Assembly (NCBI GenBank): GCA_905233955.1
Contig: CAJOFQ010000009.1
Span: forward strand, 1 to 42,762
DNA: 42,762 bases
Source of the DNA: an uncultured Lachnospiraceae bacterium
GTDB taxonomy: Bacteria > Bacillota > Clostridia > Lachnospirales > Lachnospiraceae
Direction: 5' to 3'
The translations under genes were made by a program, and so were the position numbers. Each line of letters begins with the position of its first letter. Position 1 is the first letter of the stretch. This document shows, piece by piece, positions 8,622 to 17,755 of the stretch. The notes under the pieces are model-generated. The model did not search any database. It was given only the letters and a program-made list of their open reading frames with translations, and was not told the DNA's origin.

Positions 8622-9483
8622 CTGCAAATCCCGGCTCCAATTTGGTGAAAAGCTTGGTTCCCATATAGAAAATCAATATAGTAAGTATCCAATAGTATAT
8701 ACCAAGCACCGGCTCCTGCCAGAACCATACATGATCCAGCAGTGCTGCCCGGTAGCCCTGAACTATGTAATACATGGGGTTGAGCTGCAAGATTATCTTA
8801 ATAACCGGCGGAATCCGCCCTGATTCTACCATGGGAGTAAGGTTCCACATGATGGGCGTCATCCACACCAGTACCGAAAGCGTTATGGTAATGAGCTGTG
8901 TCATATCCCTGAAAAGCACTGTTAGTGCCGCACAGAAATACACCAGCCCTATAACCAGCGCAAGCATCGCGAAAAAGTAGTAAATGATCTGAAGCGTATA
9001 TAATGTTGGCATATAACCATAGCACATATACACTATCAGTGTAAACAATACGAAAAAAACATGTACAAATAAACTGGAAAAAACCTTGACCACAGGAAGT
9101 ATGCTAACTTTAAAGACTACCTTTTTTACCAGGTATTCATAGCTTAATAAGGCATTAGCTCCGTTGACCAGGGCGTCATTGAAGAAAAACCAGGGCACCA
9201 GCCCCGCCAGAAGCCACAGCACATAAGGGGCTTCAATGCCGGATTTTGTCGCCTGTGTTCCTACATTAAGCGCCATCTGGAACACAAACCAGTAAACCAG
9301 CACTGTAACTATGGGCTGTACAAATGCCCATATTATACCAAGATAGGAACCGGCGAACTTCTGGCGAAAATCATTCTTCCCAAGAGACCACAAAAGCTCC
9401 CTGTTCTCAATAAGAGCGCGAGGAATCGCGGTAACATGAAATTTTTCAACCTCAGAGTCGATAATAGTAATCTCAGAATTCAT
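8611..9483 (-). CDS. Wzm/TagG-type polysaccharide ABC-2 export permease
   Basis: Integral membrane component of an ABC exporter for undecaprenyl-linked polysaccharide or teichoic acid. The 290-residue protein has the family layout: a cytoplasmic N-terminus with the amphipathic stretch ELLWSLGKNDFRQKFAGS, then six hydrophobic segments including VLWLLAGLVPWFFF and a C-terminal QLNPMYYIVQGYR motif typical of ABC-2 sugar exporters. I start at the ATG overlapping the end of rmlC by 11 bases. The frame is open further upstream but that part is rmlC in another frame. The ATPase partner (Wzt/TagH) normally follows directly. Here it is absent and the HD-GYP sensor gene overlaps instead. The likely cargo is the rhamnose/galactofuranose glycan implied by the upstream genes. 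Confidence 0.92.
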   Translation of the reverse strand: MNSEITIIDSEVEKFHVTAIPRALIENRELLWSLGKNDFRQKFAGSYLGIIWAFVQPIVTVLVYWFVFQMALNVGTQATKSGIEAPYVLWLLAGLVPWFFFNDALVNGANALLSYEYLVKKVVFKVSILPVVKVFSSLFVHVFFVLFTLIVYMCYGYMPTLYTLQIIYYFFAMLALVIGLVYFCAALTVLFRDMTQLITITLSVLVWMTPIMWNLTPMVESGRIPPVIKIILQLNPMYYIVQGYRAALLDHVWFWQEPVLGIYYWILTILIFYMGTKLFTKLEPGFADVL

Positions 9484-10063
9484 GTCCAGTCCTGTCACAG
9501 TATGAGCGGAAGCTTTCGTTAACCTTGTCCTTGTCTGAGAGCAGTATGTCTGACTCTGCAATCCCATATTCCCCAAGAGGCCACTCCACTCCCAGATCGG
9601 GATCATTCCACATAAGACCTCCCTCGTCATTGGGATGATAAAAATCCGTAACCTTGTAGGCAAATTCCGCCCTGTCAGACAGGACCACAAATCCATGGGC
9701 AAAATTCTTCGGTATAAAGAACTGCTTGTGATTGTCCGCAGAAAGTATCACTCCAAAATGCTTACCAAAGGTAGGTGAACCCTCACGAAGGTCAATGGCT
9801 ACATCGTAAACCTCCCCAGAGAGTACCCTTACAAGCTTGTCCTGGGGATGATTGATCTGAAAATGAAGTCCTCTGAGCACACCCTTGGTGCTGGCGGATT
9901 GATTGTCCTGAACAAATTCTATGTCCCTGCCGTAGCTTGCTGCAAAATCACGGCGGTTATATGTCTCGGTGAAATAGCCCCTGGCATCATTAAATACCTT
10001 GGGAGTGATCACTGCAAGACCCTCTATGCCATTAACATCCTTCTCAATTGCTTCTATAGCCAA
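9473..10063 (-). CDS. rmlC: dTDP-4-dehydrorhamnose 3,5-epimerase
   Basis: Third step of dTDP-L-rhamnose synthesis, a cupin-fold epimerase. Visible family motifs: RGLHFQ (catalytic His), DLREGSPTFG, FIPKNFAHGF and YKVTDFYHP. At 196 residues it is slightly longer than the common ~185. The start is TTG with AAGGAGG five bases upstream, giving MAIEAIEKD. It follows rmlA after 42 bases and its end overlaps the exporter permease gene. Confidence 0.96.
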   Translation of the reverse strand: MAIEAIEKDVNGIEGLAVITPKVFNDARGYFTETYNRRDFAASYGRDIEFVQDNQSASTKGVLRGLHFQINHPQDKLVRVLSGEVYDVAIDLREGSPTFGKHFGVILSADNHKQFFIPKNFAHGFVVLSDRAEFAYKVTDFYHPNDEGGLMWNDPDLGVEWPLGEYGIAESDILLSDKDKVNESFRSYCDRTGHEF

Positions 10064-10105
10064 GGTTTCCTCCTTATACGATAATTCCGGGTCAGTTCAA
10101 CCATC

Positions 10106-10984
10106 CTACAATCCGTTTGCCACATCAACAAGGTACGCCCCGTAAGCAGTCTTCTGCAAAGGCTCAGCAAGCTTTAAAAGCTGGTCGCGGTCGATGAATC
10201 CCCGTTTGTAGGCGATTTCCTCTATGCATGAGACATACAGCCCCTGACGCTTCTGAAAAGTATCCACAAAGTTAGCCGCTGCAAGCAGCATGTCATGATT
10301 GCCTGTATCCAGCCAGGCAAATCCCCTTCCAAGTGTCTGAACCCTCAGATCACCGCGATCAAGATAGGCGTTATTAACGGAGGTTATCTCCAGCTCTCCT
10401 CTGGCGGAAGGCTTGATATCCTTGGCAATGGCTACTACATCGTTATCATAGAAATAAAGTCCCGGTACAGCATAATTGCTCTTGGGCTTCTCGGGCTTCT
10501 CTTCGATGGAGATGGCTTTTTTGTTCTCATCGAACTCCACTACTCCGTATTCCTGGGGATGCTTGACATAATACCCGAATATGGTAGCACCCTTTTCGTG
10601 CTCCGTCACATGCGCTGTTTCCCTGAGAACTGCGGAAAAGCTCTGTCCGTAAAATATATTATCTCCCAGAACCAGTGCCACCGGATCGCTTCCAATGAAC
10701 TCTTCTCCCAAAATAAAGGCCTCAGCCAGTCCGTTGGGTGCAAGCTGAACAGTGTATGAAATATTCATACCAAGCTGGCTGCCATCTCCTAATAATTCCT
10801 CAAAAACGGGCAGATCACGGGTAGTTGATATGATAAGAATCTCCCTGATCCCCGAAAGCATCAGCGTGGACAGCGGATAGTAGATCATCGGTTTGTCATA
10901 GATCGGCATGATCTGCTTGCTGATAGCTTTGGTCAAAGGGTACAGCCTGGTGCCGCTTCCCCCGGCTAAAATGATACCTTTCAT
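10106..10984 (-). CDS. rmlA: Glucose-1-phosphate thymidylyltransferase
   Basis: First step of dTDP-rhamnose synthesis: glucose-1-phosphate + dTTP to dTDP-glucose. The nucleotidyltransferase signature [13 protein letters not shown] is at residues 6-18, with [27 protein letters not shown] and [11 protein letters not shown] further on. At 292 residues it is the short RmlA class. ATG overlaps the glf stop in ATGA, with AGGAGGG seven bases upstream. It is translationally coupled to glf. Confidence 0.97.
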   Translation of the reverse strand: MKGIILAGGSGTRLYPLTKAISKQIMPIYDKPMIYYPLSTLMLSGIREILIISTTRDLPVFEELLGDGSQLGMNISYTVQLAPNGLAEAFILGEEFIGSDPVALVLGDNIFYGQSFSAVLRETAHVTEHEKGATIFGYYVKHPQEYGVVEFDENKKAISIEEKPEKPKSNYAVPGLYFYDNDVVAIAKDIKPSARGELEITSVNNAYLDRGDLRVQTLGRGFAWLDTGNHDMLLAAANFVDTFQKRQGLYVSCIEEIAYKRGFIDRDQLLKLAEPLQKTAYGAYLVDVANGL

Positions 10985-12135
10985 GAGCGCTCCCTCCTGA
11001 CAGCCTCTAATGCTGCTGCGATAACCTTGTCCATGTCATAGTAACGGTAATGTCCCAGCCTGCCGCCGAAGAGCACACCATTTTTTTCGTCCTCGTCGGC
11101 AAGCGCCCTGTATCTCTCATAAAGGGCAGTGTTCTCCTCGTCATTGACCGGGTAATACGGCTCAATGCCGGGCTTCCATTCCTGCGAGTATTCGCGGCTT
11201 ATTACCGTAGACGGTATTGAGTAAATATCAGTATCCTCTGCTTCAAAATGCTTATGCTCGATTATCCTGGTGTACGGCCTGCCGCTCTGCTCGTCCTCAG
11301 GAACATTCGGATCATAGGCTTCTGTGTAATTAACTACGGCATTGCCCTGAAAATCAGCCATAGGAAGCTCTTCCGTCTCAAATCGCACCGAACGGTATGA
11401 CAGCGGCCCGTAGCAGTAATCATAATACTCGTCAATAGCGCCAGTGTATATAAGCCTGTCGTATTCTATATCGTCCCTGATATCCTTGAAATCCGTATTA
11501 AGCCGGACTGTGATATATTCAGAGTCCAAAAGTGCATCTGTAATCTGTGTGTATCCGCCTACGGGAATACCCTGATAGCGGTCGTTAAAGTAGTTATTAT
11601 TATATGTAAAACGCAGCGGCAGCCTCTTGATGATAAACGCAGGCAGCTTGTCACACACCCTGCCCCACTGCTTCTCGGTGTAGCCCTTTATGAGCTTCTC
11701 ATATACATCCCTGCCCACCAGAGAAAGGGCCTGCTCCTCCAGGTTAGATGGATTATCAACCTGCGCCCCGGCAATCTGCTCCAATACCCTGGCCCTTGCC
11801 TGTTCGGGTGTCACTACTCCCCAGAGAGCATGGAAGGTATTCATGTTAAAGGGCATGTTATAAAGCTCGTCCCTGTAAATTGCTATTGGTGAATTGATAT
11901 AGTGATTGAACCGGGCAAAGCGGTTAATGTACTGCCACACTTCTTCATCAGATGTGTGGAAAATATGGGCTCCATACTCATGTACATTGATTCCTGATAC
12001 CTTCCGGGTGTAGGTGTTACCTGCCACATGATTCCTGCGGTCAATTACCAGGACGCTTTTTTTGTCCTGGGCCATCTCATGAGCAAAAACCGCGCCATAT
12101 AATCCGGCTCCAACTACTAGATAATCATATTTCAT
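10981..12135 (-). CDS. glf: UDP-galactopyranose mutase
   Basis: FAD enzyme that contracts UDP-galactopyranose to UDP-galactofuranose. The N-terminal Rossmann FAD motif [15 protein letters not shown] is followed by the ribityl/acidic [11 protein letters not shown]. Also visible are [16 protein letters not shown] and the C-terminal [12 protein letters not shown], all typical of bacterial Glf. Length 384 is normal. The gene sits 8 bases after rmlB and overlaps rmlA by four. Its presence inside the rhamnose genes says the exported glycan probably contains galactofuranose as well as rhamnose. Confidence 0.97.
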   Translation of the reverse strand: MKYDYLVVGAGLYGAVFAHEMAQDKKSVLVIDRRNHVAGNTYTRKVSGINVHEYGAHIFHTSDEEVWQYINRFARFNHYINSPIAIYRDELYNMPFNMNTFHALWGVVTPEQARARVLEQIAGAQVDNPSNLEEQALSLVGRDVYEKLIKGYTEKQWGRVCDKLPAFIIKRLPLRFTYNNNYFNDRYQGIPVGGYTQITDALLDSEYITVRLNTDFKDIRDDIEYDRLIYTGAIDEYYDYCYGPLSYRSVRFETEELPMADFQGNAVVNYTEAYDPNVPEDEQSGRPYTRIIEHKHFEAEDTDIYSIPSTVISREYSQEWKPGIEPYYPVNDEENTALYERYRALADEDEKNGVLFGGRLGHYRYYDMDKVIAAALEAVRRERS

Positions 12136-12143
12136 AAAGCCGC

Positions 12144-13253
12144 CTACCTGTTTGAATACATCTCTTCATAGTATTTCTGGTAATCGCCGCTGGTTACATT
12201 GTTAACCCAGTCTTCGTTCTCCAGATACCATTTCACAGTGAGGCGGATTCCGTCTTCAAAGCATGTATCCGGCTCCCAGCCCACCTCGCTTTTGATCTTG
12301 TCCGGTGCTATGGCGTAGCGTCTGTCATGGCCCAGACGATCCGTAACATAGGTGATAAGATCCTTGGAAACATTCATCCTGCGGGTATCCTCCGGAGGCA
12401 GCAGCTCCATCAGCGTATCGAGGATTGTGTGAATGATCTGGATATTCTGCCTCTCATTATGACCGCCAATGTTGTAAGTCTCGCCAAGCTTGCCCTTCTC
12501 CATGACCATATCTATGCCCTTGGCGTGATCCATGACATACAGCCAGTCCCTGACATTCTTGCCATCCCCATAGACAGGCAGAGCCTTGCCTTCAAGAGCA
12601 TTATGAATCATCAGGGGTATCAGCTTCTCAGGGAACTGATATGCGCCGTAGTTGTTGGAACAATTGGTAATATTAGCAGGGAAACCGTAGGTGTCTATGT
12701 AGGCCTTGACTATGAAATCACTGGATGCCTTACTGGCAGAATAGGGAGAGTGGGGATCATAAGGGGTTGTCTCGTAGAAATATGAGGGCTCCTCACCTTC
12801 TTTGGGCTCCTGAAGCGATCCATACACCTCATCTGTGGATACATGCAAAAACCTCTTGCCCTCTATAAAGCTTCCATCCTCCTGCTGCCATGCATCCCTG
12901 GTACAATTAAGCATGGTAGCTGTGCCAAGTACATTAGTCCTGACAAAAATCTCAGGATCCACTATAGAGCGATCCACATGGCTCTCCGCCGCAAAGTGGA
13001 CTACCCGGTCTATATCGTACTTCTCAAAAACAGAGCTGACATCCTTCCTGTCTGTGACATCGCCCTTTACAAAGATATAGTTGTCTCGCCCTTCAACATC
13101 TGACAGGTTGGCCAAATTACCTGCGTATGTCAATTTGTCAAAGTTAATTATAATTATCTGGTCGTCATATTTATCGAACATATAATGTATATAGTTAGAG
13201 CCTATGAACCCGGCTCCTCCTGTTACGAGATATGTCCTTTTCTTGTCTGCCAT
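12144..13253 (-). CDS. rmlB: dTDP-glucose 4,6-dehydratase
   Basis: Second step of dTDP-rhamnose synthesis, an extended SDR. NAD-binding GGAGFIGSNY is at residues 12-21. The catalytic residues appear in STDEVYGS and YSASKASSD (YxxxK). NCSNNYGAYQFPEKLIPL and VYGDGKNVRDWLYV are characteristic of RmlB. At 369 residues it is slightly longer than usual, with a ~10-residue insertion around KEGEEPSYFYETT. ATG has GAGGAGG six bases upstream. A 59-base gap after rmlD is the largest in the whole 13-gene run. Confidence 0.97.
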   Translation of the reverse strand: MADKKRTYLVTGGAGFIGSNYIHYMFDKYDDQIIIINFDKLTYAGNLANLSDVEGRDNYIFVKGDVTDRKDVSSVFEKYDIDRVVHFAAESHVDRSIVDPEIFVRTNVLGTATMLNCTRDAWQQEDGSFIEGKRFLHVSTDEVYGSLQEPKEGEEPSYFYETTPYDPHSPYSASKASSDFIVKAYIDTYGFPANITNCSNNYGAYQFPEKLIPLMIHNALEGKALPVYGDGKNVRDWLYVMDHAKGIDMVMEKGKLGETYNIGGHNERQNIQIIHTILDTLMELLPPEDTRRMNVSKDLITYVTDRLGHDRRYAIAPDKIKSEVGWEPDTCFEDGIRLTVKWYLENEDWVNNVTSGDYQKYYEEMYSNR

Positions 13254-13312
13254 GAAAATCCTCCTCTATGTATGTGGTTCTAGCTATTCCGGCGGATTGC
13301 TTTGCTATGAAA

Positions 13313-14188
13313 CTACAGCTTGAGCGTCTTGAAATACTCCTCCAACGCCTGCTCCCAGTCTGCCATCCTGTAATCAGATACCAGCCTTAACATCATATTG
13401 TCAAGAATACTATAGTGCGGTCTGTCCGCCGATGCGGGATTCATCTGCTTGTACTCCTGTGATGATACATGCCGCACCTTAACTGTCTTATCGGCCTTTT
13501 TAAAAATAGCCTCCGCAAAATCAGCCCAGTTAGTATCTCCCTCGCATGTTGCGTGATAAACACCATAACCACCACTGGGAGCTATGTATTTGATAAGCCT
13601 TGCAAGCTCCAGCGCCGATGTGGGAGAGCCCTTCTGGTCAGAGACTACCGTAAGCTCGTCATGACTTTCGGCCAGCTTCAGCATGGTCTTGACGAAGTTA
13701 TGGCCATCTCCATACAGCCATGCCGTCCTGAACAAATAGTACCGGCTGCATAATTCCCTGACGAACTGCTCGCCTGCCAGCTTGGTCCTGCCGTATGCCG
13801 ATATGGGTCCCGGAGTATCAAATTCAGTATAGGGAGCCTCTCTGTCATGGCCGTCAAACACATAATCAGTGGATATATGAACCAGCCTTATGCCGTTCTC
13901 TTCTGCCGCTATTGCCAGATTCCTGGGCCCAATGGCATTCGCCTTGTACGCCCCCTCAATATTGGTCTCGCAGCCATCCACATTAGTCATGGCAGCACAG
14001 TTTATAATAAGCTCGGGCTTCTGGGATGAAATGCACCCGCGAACTGCTTCCAGATCAGTGATATCCAGTCTGTTGATACCATCGGATTCCACCATATCTG
14101 TAAGCAGAAAGAACGCTTCGCTGCCATAAACCTGCTGCAGCGCCCGGCCCAATTGACCGTTTGCACCGGTCAAAAGAATTTTTGTCAT
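13313..14188 (-). CDS. rmlD: dTDP-4-dehydrorhamnose reductase
   Basis: Last step of dTDP-L-rhamnose synthesis, NAD(P)H-dependent SDR. GANGQLGRALQ is at residues 8-18, STDYVFDG in the middle, and the catalytic YGRTKLAGE follows. FRTAWLYG is another RmlD hallmark. Length 291 is normal. Its Shine-Dalgarno GAGGT overlaps the stop codon region of leuA nine bases away, which ties translation of a glycan-precursor gene to leucine synthesis. Confidence 0.96.
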   Translation of the reverse strand: MTKILLTGANGQLGRALQQVYGSEAFFLLTDMVESDGINRLDITDLEAVRGCISSQKPELIINCAAMTNVDGCETNIEGAYKANAIGPRNLAIAAEENGIRLVHISTDYVFDGHDREAPYTEFDTPGPISAYGRTKLAGEQFVRELCSRYYLFRTAWLYGDGHNFVKTMLKLAESHDELTVVSDQKGSPTSALELARLIKYIAPSGGYGVYHATCEGDTNWADFAEAIFKKADKTVKVRHVSSQEYKQMNPASADRPHYSILDNMMLRLVSDYRMADWEQALEEYFKTLKL

Positions 14189-14197
14189 TTTTTTACC

Positions 14198-15892
14198 TCA
14201 TACATAGTCCCTTGCTTTGATCTGGAGACGGTTAAGCGCGGAGAACATTCCCCTTATAGAAGCCCTGGTAATGTTAGAGCTTATGCCTACGCCAAATACC
14301 ACATTACCTGTGCGCTTGTCCTCCATCTCAATATAGGCTGCTGCCTTGGCATGAGAGCCTGTGGAAAGAGCGTGCTCGGAATAATCCAACACCCTGAAAT
14401 CCACCTCCGGTACACACTGCCTGATGGCAAGCTTGACTGCATCAATAGGTCCATTGCCGCTTGCCTCAGACTTGAACACCTCGCCCTGATAAGAAAAGTC
14501 TACAACTACCTCAGTCTCATCATTGCGCATATTATCATCCACATCTACAAATATCAGCTCGAAAGGATCCGTAAGGCCGATATATTCTCTGCGGAAGGTC
14601 TTCATGATCTGTTCAGGCTTGATCTCGCCGCCTTCTTTTTCGGAAAGGTACTGAATAACATCAGCAAATTCACGCTGCATCTTCTTGGGGAGCTTGTAGC
14701 CGTACACAGAATCCATGACATAAGCCACGCCGCCCTTGCCGGACTGGCTGTTGATCCTTACAACAGGCTCATATTCCCTGCCAATATCCGCTGGATCTAT
14801 AGGCAGATAAGGCACTCTCCAGATAGCGTCTTCTCCACGCTCTTCCTTGTCCTTGAGAGCCTTTGTGCCCTTGTTGATAGCATCCTGATGAGAACCGGAA
14901 AACGCCGTAAATACAAGGCTTCCGGCGTATGGATGTCTGGGATCCACGCTCATGCCGGTGCATCTTTCGTAAACACGGGTAATCCGCTTGATATCCTCTA
15001 TTGCAAGCTGCGGATCAACTCCCTGTGAAAACATATTATATGCAACAGTCAAAATATCAACATTACCGGTCCGCTCGCCATTGCCCAGGAGAGTTCCCTC
15101 TACACGGTCAGCACCGGCCAGAAGCGCAAGCTCCGTTCCGGCTACTCCCGTTCCCCGGTCATTGTGGGGATGTATAGAGACTATAATATTCTCGCGATCC
15201 TTGAGCCTTGAGCTGACCCACTCCACCTGATCAGCGTAGACATTGGGAGTATTCATCTCGACTGTATTGGGCAAATTGAAAATAATCGGCACTCCCGGAG
15301 TAGTATCGCCCCACTCCTCTTGAACAGCCGTACATATGTCAAGCGCAAAATCCACCTCTGTTCCTGAGAAGGATTCAGGAGAGTATTCTAACTGAATATT
15401 GCCATCGTAGCGCGACAAGCCTTCTTTTACCATCCGGGTGCCCTCAACAGCAATATTGATAATCTCCTGACGATTCATCCCAAATACCACTTCCCTCTGA
15501 AGTGTACTGGTGGAATTGTAGATATGGAAGATAACATTCTTAATACCCTGTATGGCGTCAAATGTCTTGTCTATAAGCTCCTGGCGGCACTGCGAGAGCA
15601 CCTGAACCTTGACATCATCAGGAATCTTATTCTCGCGGACCAGCTTGCGCAGAAAGTCAAATTCTATCTGGCTGGCCGCAGGGAAGCCTATCTCGATCTC
15701 CTTGAAGCCCAGTGACAACAAGAGTTCGAAAAATTCCATCTTCTGTTCCACGCTCATGGGCTCAACCAGAGCCTGGTTGCCGTCTCTTAAATCGACACTG
15801 CACCAGATGGGCGCTTTGGTAATCTCTTTGTCGGGCCATGTCCGCTCGGGAAATGACACCACCGGATTCTTCTGATAGCGTTGATAATTCAT
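14198..15892 (-). CDS. leuA: 2-isopropylmalate synthase
   Basis: Condenses acetyl-CoA with 2-oxoisovalerate, the committed step of leucine synthesis. Of the longer LeuA class (564 residues), with the DRE-TIM core SVDLRDGNQAL and the metal-binding IHPHNDRGTGVA. The C-terminal region (~420-560) is the LeuA allosteric domain, ending YIEMEDKRTGNVVFGVG. The start is the ATG with AGGAGG four bases upstream (MNYQRYQ). The frame is open further upstream only because it runs through the HPr gene. No other leu gene and no T-box or leader peptide is visible nearby, so its place between HPr and rmlD is odd. Confidence 0.96.
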   Translation of the reverse strand: MNYQRYQKNPVVSFPERTWPDKEITKAPIWCSVDLRDGNQALVEPMSVEQKMEFFELLLSLGFKEIEIGFPAASQIEFDFLRKLVRENKIPDDVKVQVLSQCRQELIDKTFDAIQGIKNVIFHIYNSTSTLQREVVFGMNRQEIINIAVEGTRMVKEGLSRYDGNIQLEYSPESFSGTEVDFALDICTAVQEEWGDTTPGVPIIFNLPNTVEMNTPNVYADQVEWVSSRLKDRENIIVSIHPHNDRGTGVAGTELALLAGADRVEGTLLGNGERTGNVDILTVAYNMFSQGVDPQLAIEDIKRITRVYERCTGMSVDPRHPYAGSLVFTAFSGSHQDAINKGTKALKDKEERGEDAIWRVPYLPIDPADIGREYEPVVRINSQSGKGGVAYVMDSVYGYKLPKKMQREFADVIQYLSEKEGGEIKPEQIMKTFRREYIGLTDPFELIFVDVDDNMRNDETEVVVDFSYQGEVFKSEASGNGPIDAVKLAIRQCVPEVDFRVLDYSEHALSTGSHAKAAAYIEMEDKRTGNVVFGVGISSNITRASIRGMFSALNRLQIKARDYV

Positions 15893-15902
15893 AGCTCCTC
15901 CT

Positions 15903-16172
15903 TTAAGTCTCTCCGAATCCCTCTGCGGCAGTTTTGACAATGCCGCTAAGCGCTTCCTCTTCGTCACTTCCCTCACAGATAACTTCTATCTCGTCCCCCT
16001 GACGAATGCAGGCACCCAATATTGACAGAACGCTTTTTGCGTTGCCGATATTGTCGCCGCGATATCTGAATGTAATATGCGATTTGTATTCGAGTGCTTT
16101 TTCGCAAAAAACTCCTGCAGGCCTCAAATGAAGACCGCTGGGATTGTTAATTTGTATTACCTGACTAATCAT
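15903..16172 (-). CDS. HPr-family phosphocarrier protein
   Basis: 89-residue HPr fold. GLHLRPAG carries the PTS phospho-accepting His15 with Arg17. NAKSVLSIL carries the equivalent of regulatory Ser46 (Ser47 here), which HPr kinase modifies in Firmicutes. Both residues being present argues against a Crh-like form that has lost the histidine. Start overlaps the end of the ybbR gene by eight bases, with AAGGA ten bases upstream. No enzyme I gene is adjacent. It may be the general HPr or a dedicated paralogue; only the rest of the genome can tell. Confidence 0.92.
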   Translation of the reverse strand: MISQVIQINNPSGLHLRPAGVFCEKALEYKSHITFRYRGDNIGNAKSVLSILGACIRQGDEIEVICEGSDEEEALSGIVKTAAEGFGET

Positions 16173-17751
16173 TGCTGCTGGTTCCTTCTTCTCTGCCGTT
16201 GGTGGTTGTCGTAGTATTGCTGCCCTCGTTGGTATTCAAATTGGTTCCTTCGGGACTGGTGTTGTCATTAGATGATGACTGGTCCCCGGACTGTTCGGGC
16301 TGACTATCTGTCCTGCTGGAATTATCTGTAGTATTCCCCGAGGATGAATCCTCGCCTGAATTGCTGCCGGACTGCGATTGATTGTTATTTGAATCAACGG
16401 TATCTGAATCAATTCCACTGTCACTATCTGTGTCGGTGTCCGTATCTGTAGTGCCTGAATCAGAGTTCTTCCTGGTGTTCGATAGATTCGTTTCAACCCC
16501 GTCAGGCAAATCAAGCATTGATATGACTATGTTGGTAGAGGCTTTTCTGGCTACAATCCCTTCATCCAGATCCAGAGTAACTGCCACGGAATGGGTACCG
16601 ACAGACAATCCGCTGGCATCCACCGAGCCTGTAACACTGGCTGCCTTAAGCTGTGACAGCTCTGATTCCAGTCCGCTTATTACTACACTAACATATTTGT
16701 CCTCAAAATCTCCCAAAAGCCCGGGACTTAGGTTGCGAATGGTAATGTTAGAGGTCCTGATCCTGAAAACCTTGGAGGCTTCTGATATAACATTGACACT
16801 GATCTTGACCTGAGAGCTTGTATCCTTAGCAACAGAGATACCCTCCGGCAGGTATGAGGATATGTCTATCGTGGTCTCAAAGTCTTCATTGATCTCAGAC
16901 AGGTCAATAACATCGGTAATTGTTACAGTAGTAATACTGTTCAAAACCTCTGATGCACCCTTAAGCTTAATACTCTTGGGATCCGTGGTAATAGAGTCAA
17001 GCTCCAGTCCTTCCGGAAGGCTGCCCTTAGTGTCAACATTGAGCTTGACATCATGAACACTTAGAAGCTCTACTACGATTTCCACGCTCTCCGAGCTTAT
17101 CGTAAGTGAAGATTCTTCTATCTCCTGACCGTTAGCATTATAAAACTTCGGAACCTGAGTATCTGTAAAATTGTCAATTTTTCCGGAAACATCCACGCTG
17201 ACACTGACATGATCTATGGTGGACACCAGCTCAGAGGGCCCTTCTACAGTGATGACATTAGGATTAACAGTAACGGTTCCAACCTCAAAGCCCTCTCCCG
17301 GCTCACCGGTAGTTGTGGCACCAACAGTGAATGTAGAATCGCCTATTTCTCCTACTCTTACTATGAGATAGTGGGTCTTGGAGGAAATGGAAACCTGATT
17401 GGATAAACGCTCTGCTTCTATCTCCACAGGAACTCTGATGTCGTCCTCAAGCTTGTTCATGTCGGCGGTAGCCTTGAAATCACTGCCGGAAAGGCTCTCT
17501 ATTACTGACCTTCTGGCTGTAACTCTAAAGGTTACGGTATTGCCGTTAGGAAGCTCGTAGTACTTGCCCATGTCCGTCAGCACATCCTCATTCTCCACAG
17601 TAATAGTCGCAGTAAAATTCCTGGACTGGGTCGGATCATCGAGATTGACCACCAAAAGCCACAGCAGTGCCGATGAAACCAGCGCCAACAGCTTGAGCCC
17701 CAGATTCCTGGTGGTCAGACGGGTTATATTGTTGATCATATTATTCCACAT
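16165..17751 (-). CDS. cdaR: YbbR-domain protein (CdaR-like), regulator of diadenylate cyclase
   Basis: Extracytoplasmic partner of CdaA. One N-terminal membrane span (LKLLALVSSALLWLLVV, ~15-33) is followed by four YbbR modules (~40-430), each with the recurring pattern VTVNPNVITVEGPSE / ITTDPKSIKLKGASE. The last ~95 residues are a Ser/Asp/Thr/Asn-rich, disordered tail with a TDTDTDTDSDSG run. That could span the wall or be modified. The start is four bases after the cdaA stop and has only a weak ribosome site, so coupling is likely. In Bacillus CdaR binds CdaA and tunes c-di-AMP; the same is inferred here. Confidence 0.92.
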   Translation of the reverse strand: MWNNMINNITRLTTRNLGLKLLALVSSALLWLLVVNLDDPTQSRNFTATITVENEDVLTDMGKYYELPNGNTVTFRVTARRSVIESLSGSDFKATADMNKLEDDIRVPVEIEAERLSNQVSISSKTHYLIVRVGEIGDSTFTVGATTTGEPGEGFEVGTVTVNPNVITVEGPSELVSTIDHVSVSVDVSGKIDNFTDTQVPKFYNANGQEIEESSLTISSESVEIVVELLSVHDVKLNVDTKGSLPEGLELDSITTDPKSIKLKGASEVLNSITTVTITDVIDLSEINEDFETTIDISSYLPEGISVAKDTSSQVKISVNVISEASKVFRIRTSNITIRNLSPGLLGDFEDKYVSVVISGLESELSQLKAASVTGSVDASGLSVGTHSVAVTLDLDEGIVARKASTNIVISMLDLPDGVETNLSNTRKNSDSGTTDTDTDTDSDSGIDSDTVDSNNNQSQSGSNSGEDSSSGNTTDNSSRTDSQPEQSGDQSSSNDNTSPEGTNLNTNEGSNTTTTTNGREEGTSSND

Positions 17752-17755
17752 AGAT

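Noticed and set aside
10068-10095. Possible promoter (TTGAAC, 16 bases, TATAAG) between rmlA and rmlC
   Set aside because: The -10 would overlap the rmlC ribosome site, leaving no room for a leader; the match is probably chance.
14153-15028. 291-codon plus-strand open frame opposite leuA and the rmlD start
   Set aside because: It lies entirely antisense to two well-recognised genes, has no ribosome site and no family-like motif.
16260-16500. Repetitive TDTD/SDS coding as a possible tandem DNA repeat
   Set aside because: It is a disordered protein tail with varied codons rather than a clean tandem repeat.
16382-16813. Ser/Val-rich 143-codon plus-strand frame opposite the YbbR gene
   Set aside because: Its composition is the antisense image of the Ser/Asp/Thr-rich YbbR tail; no ribosome site.
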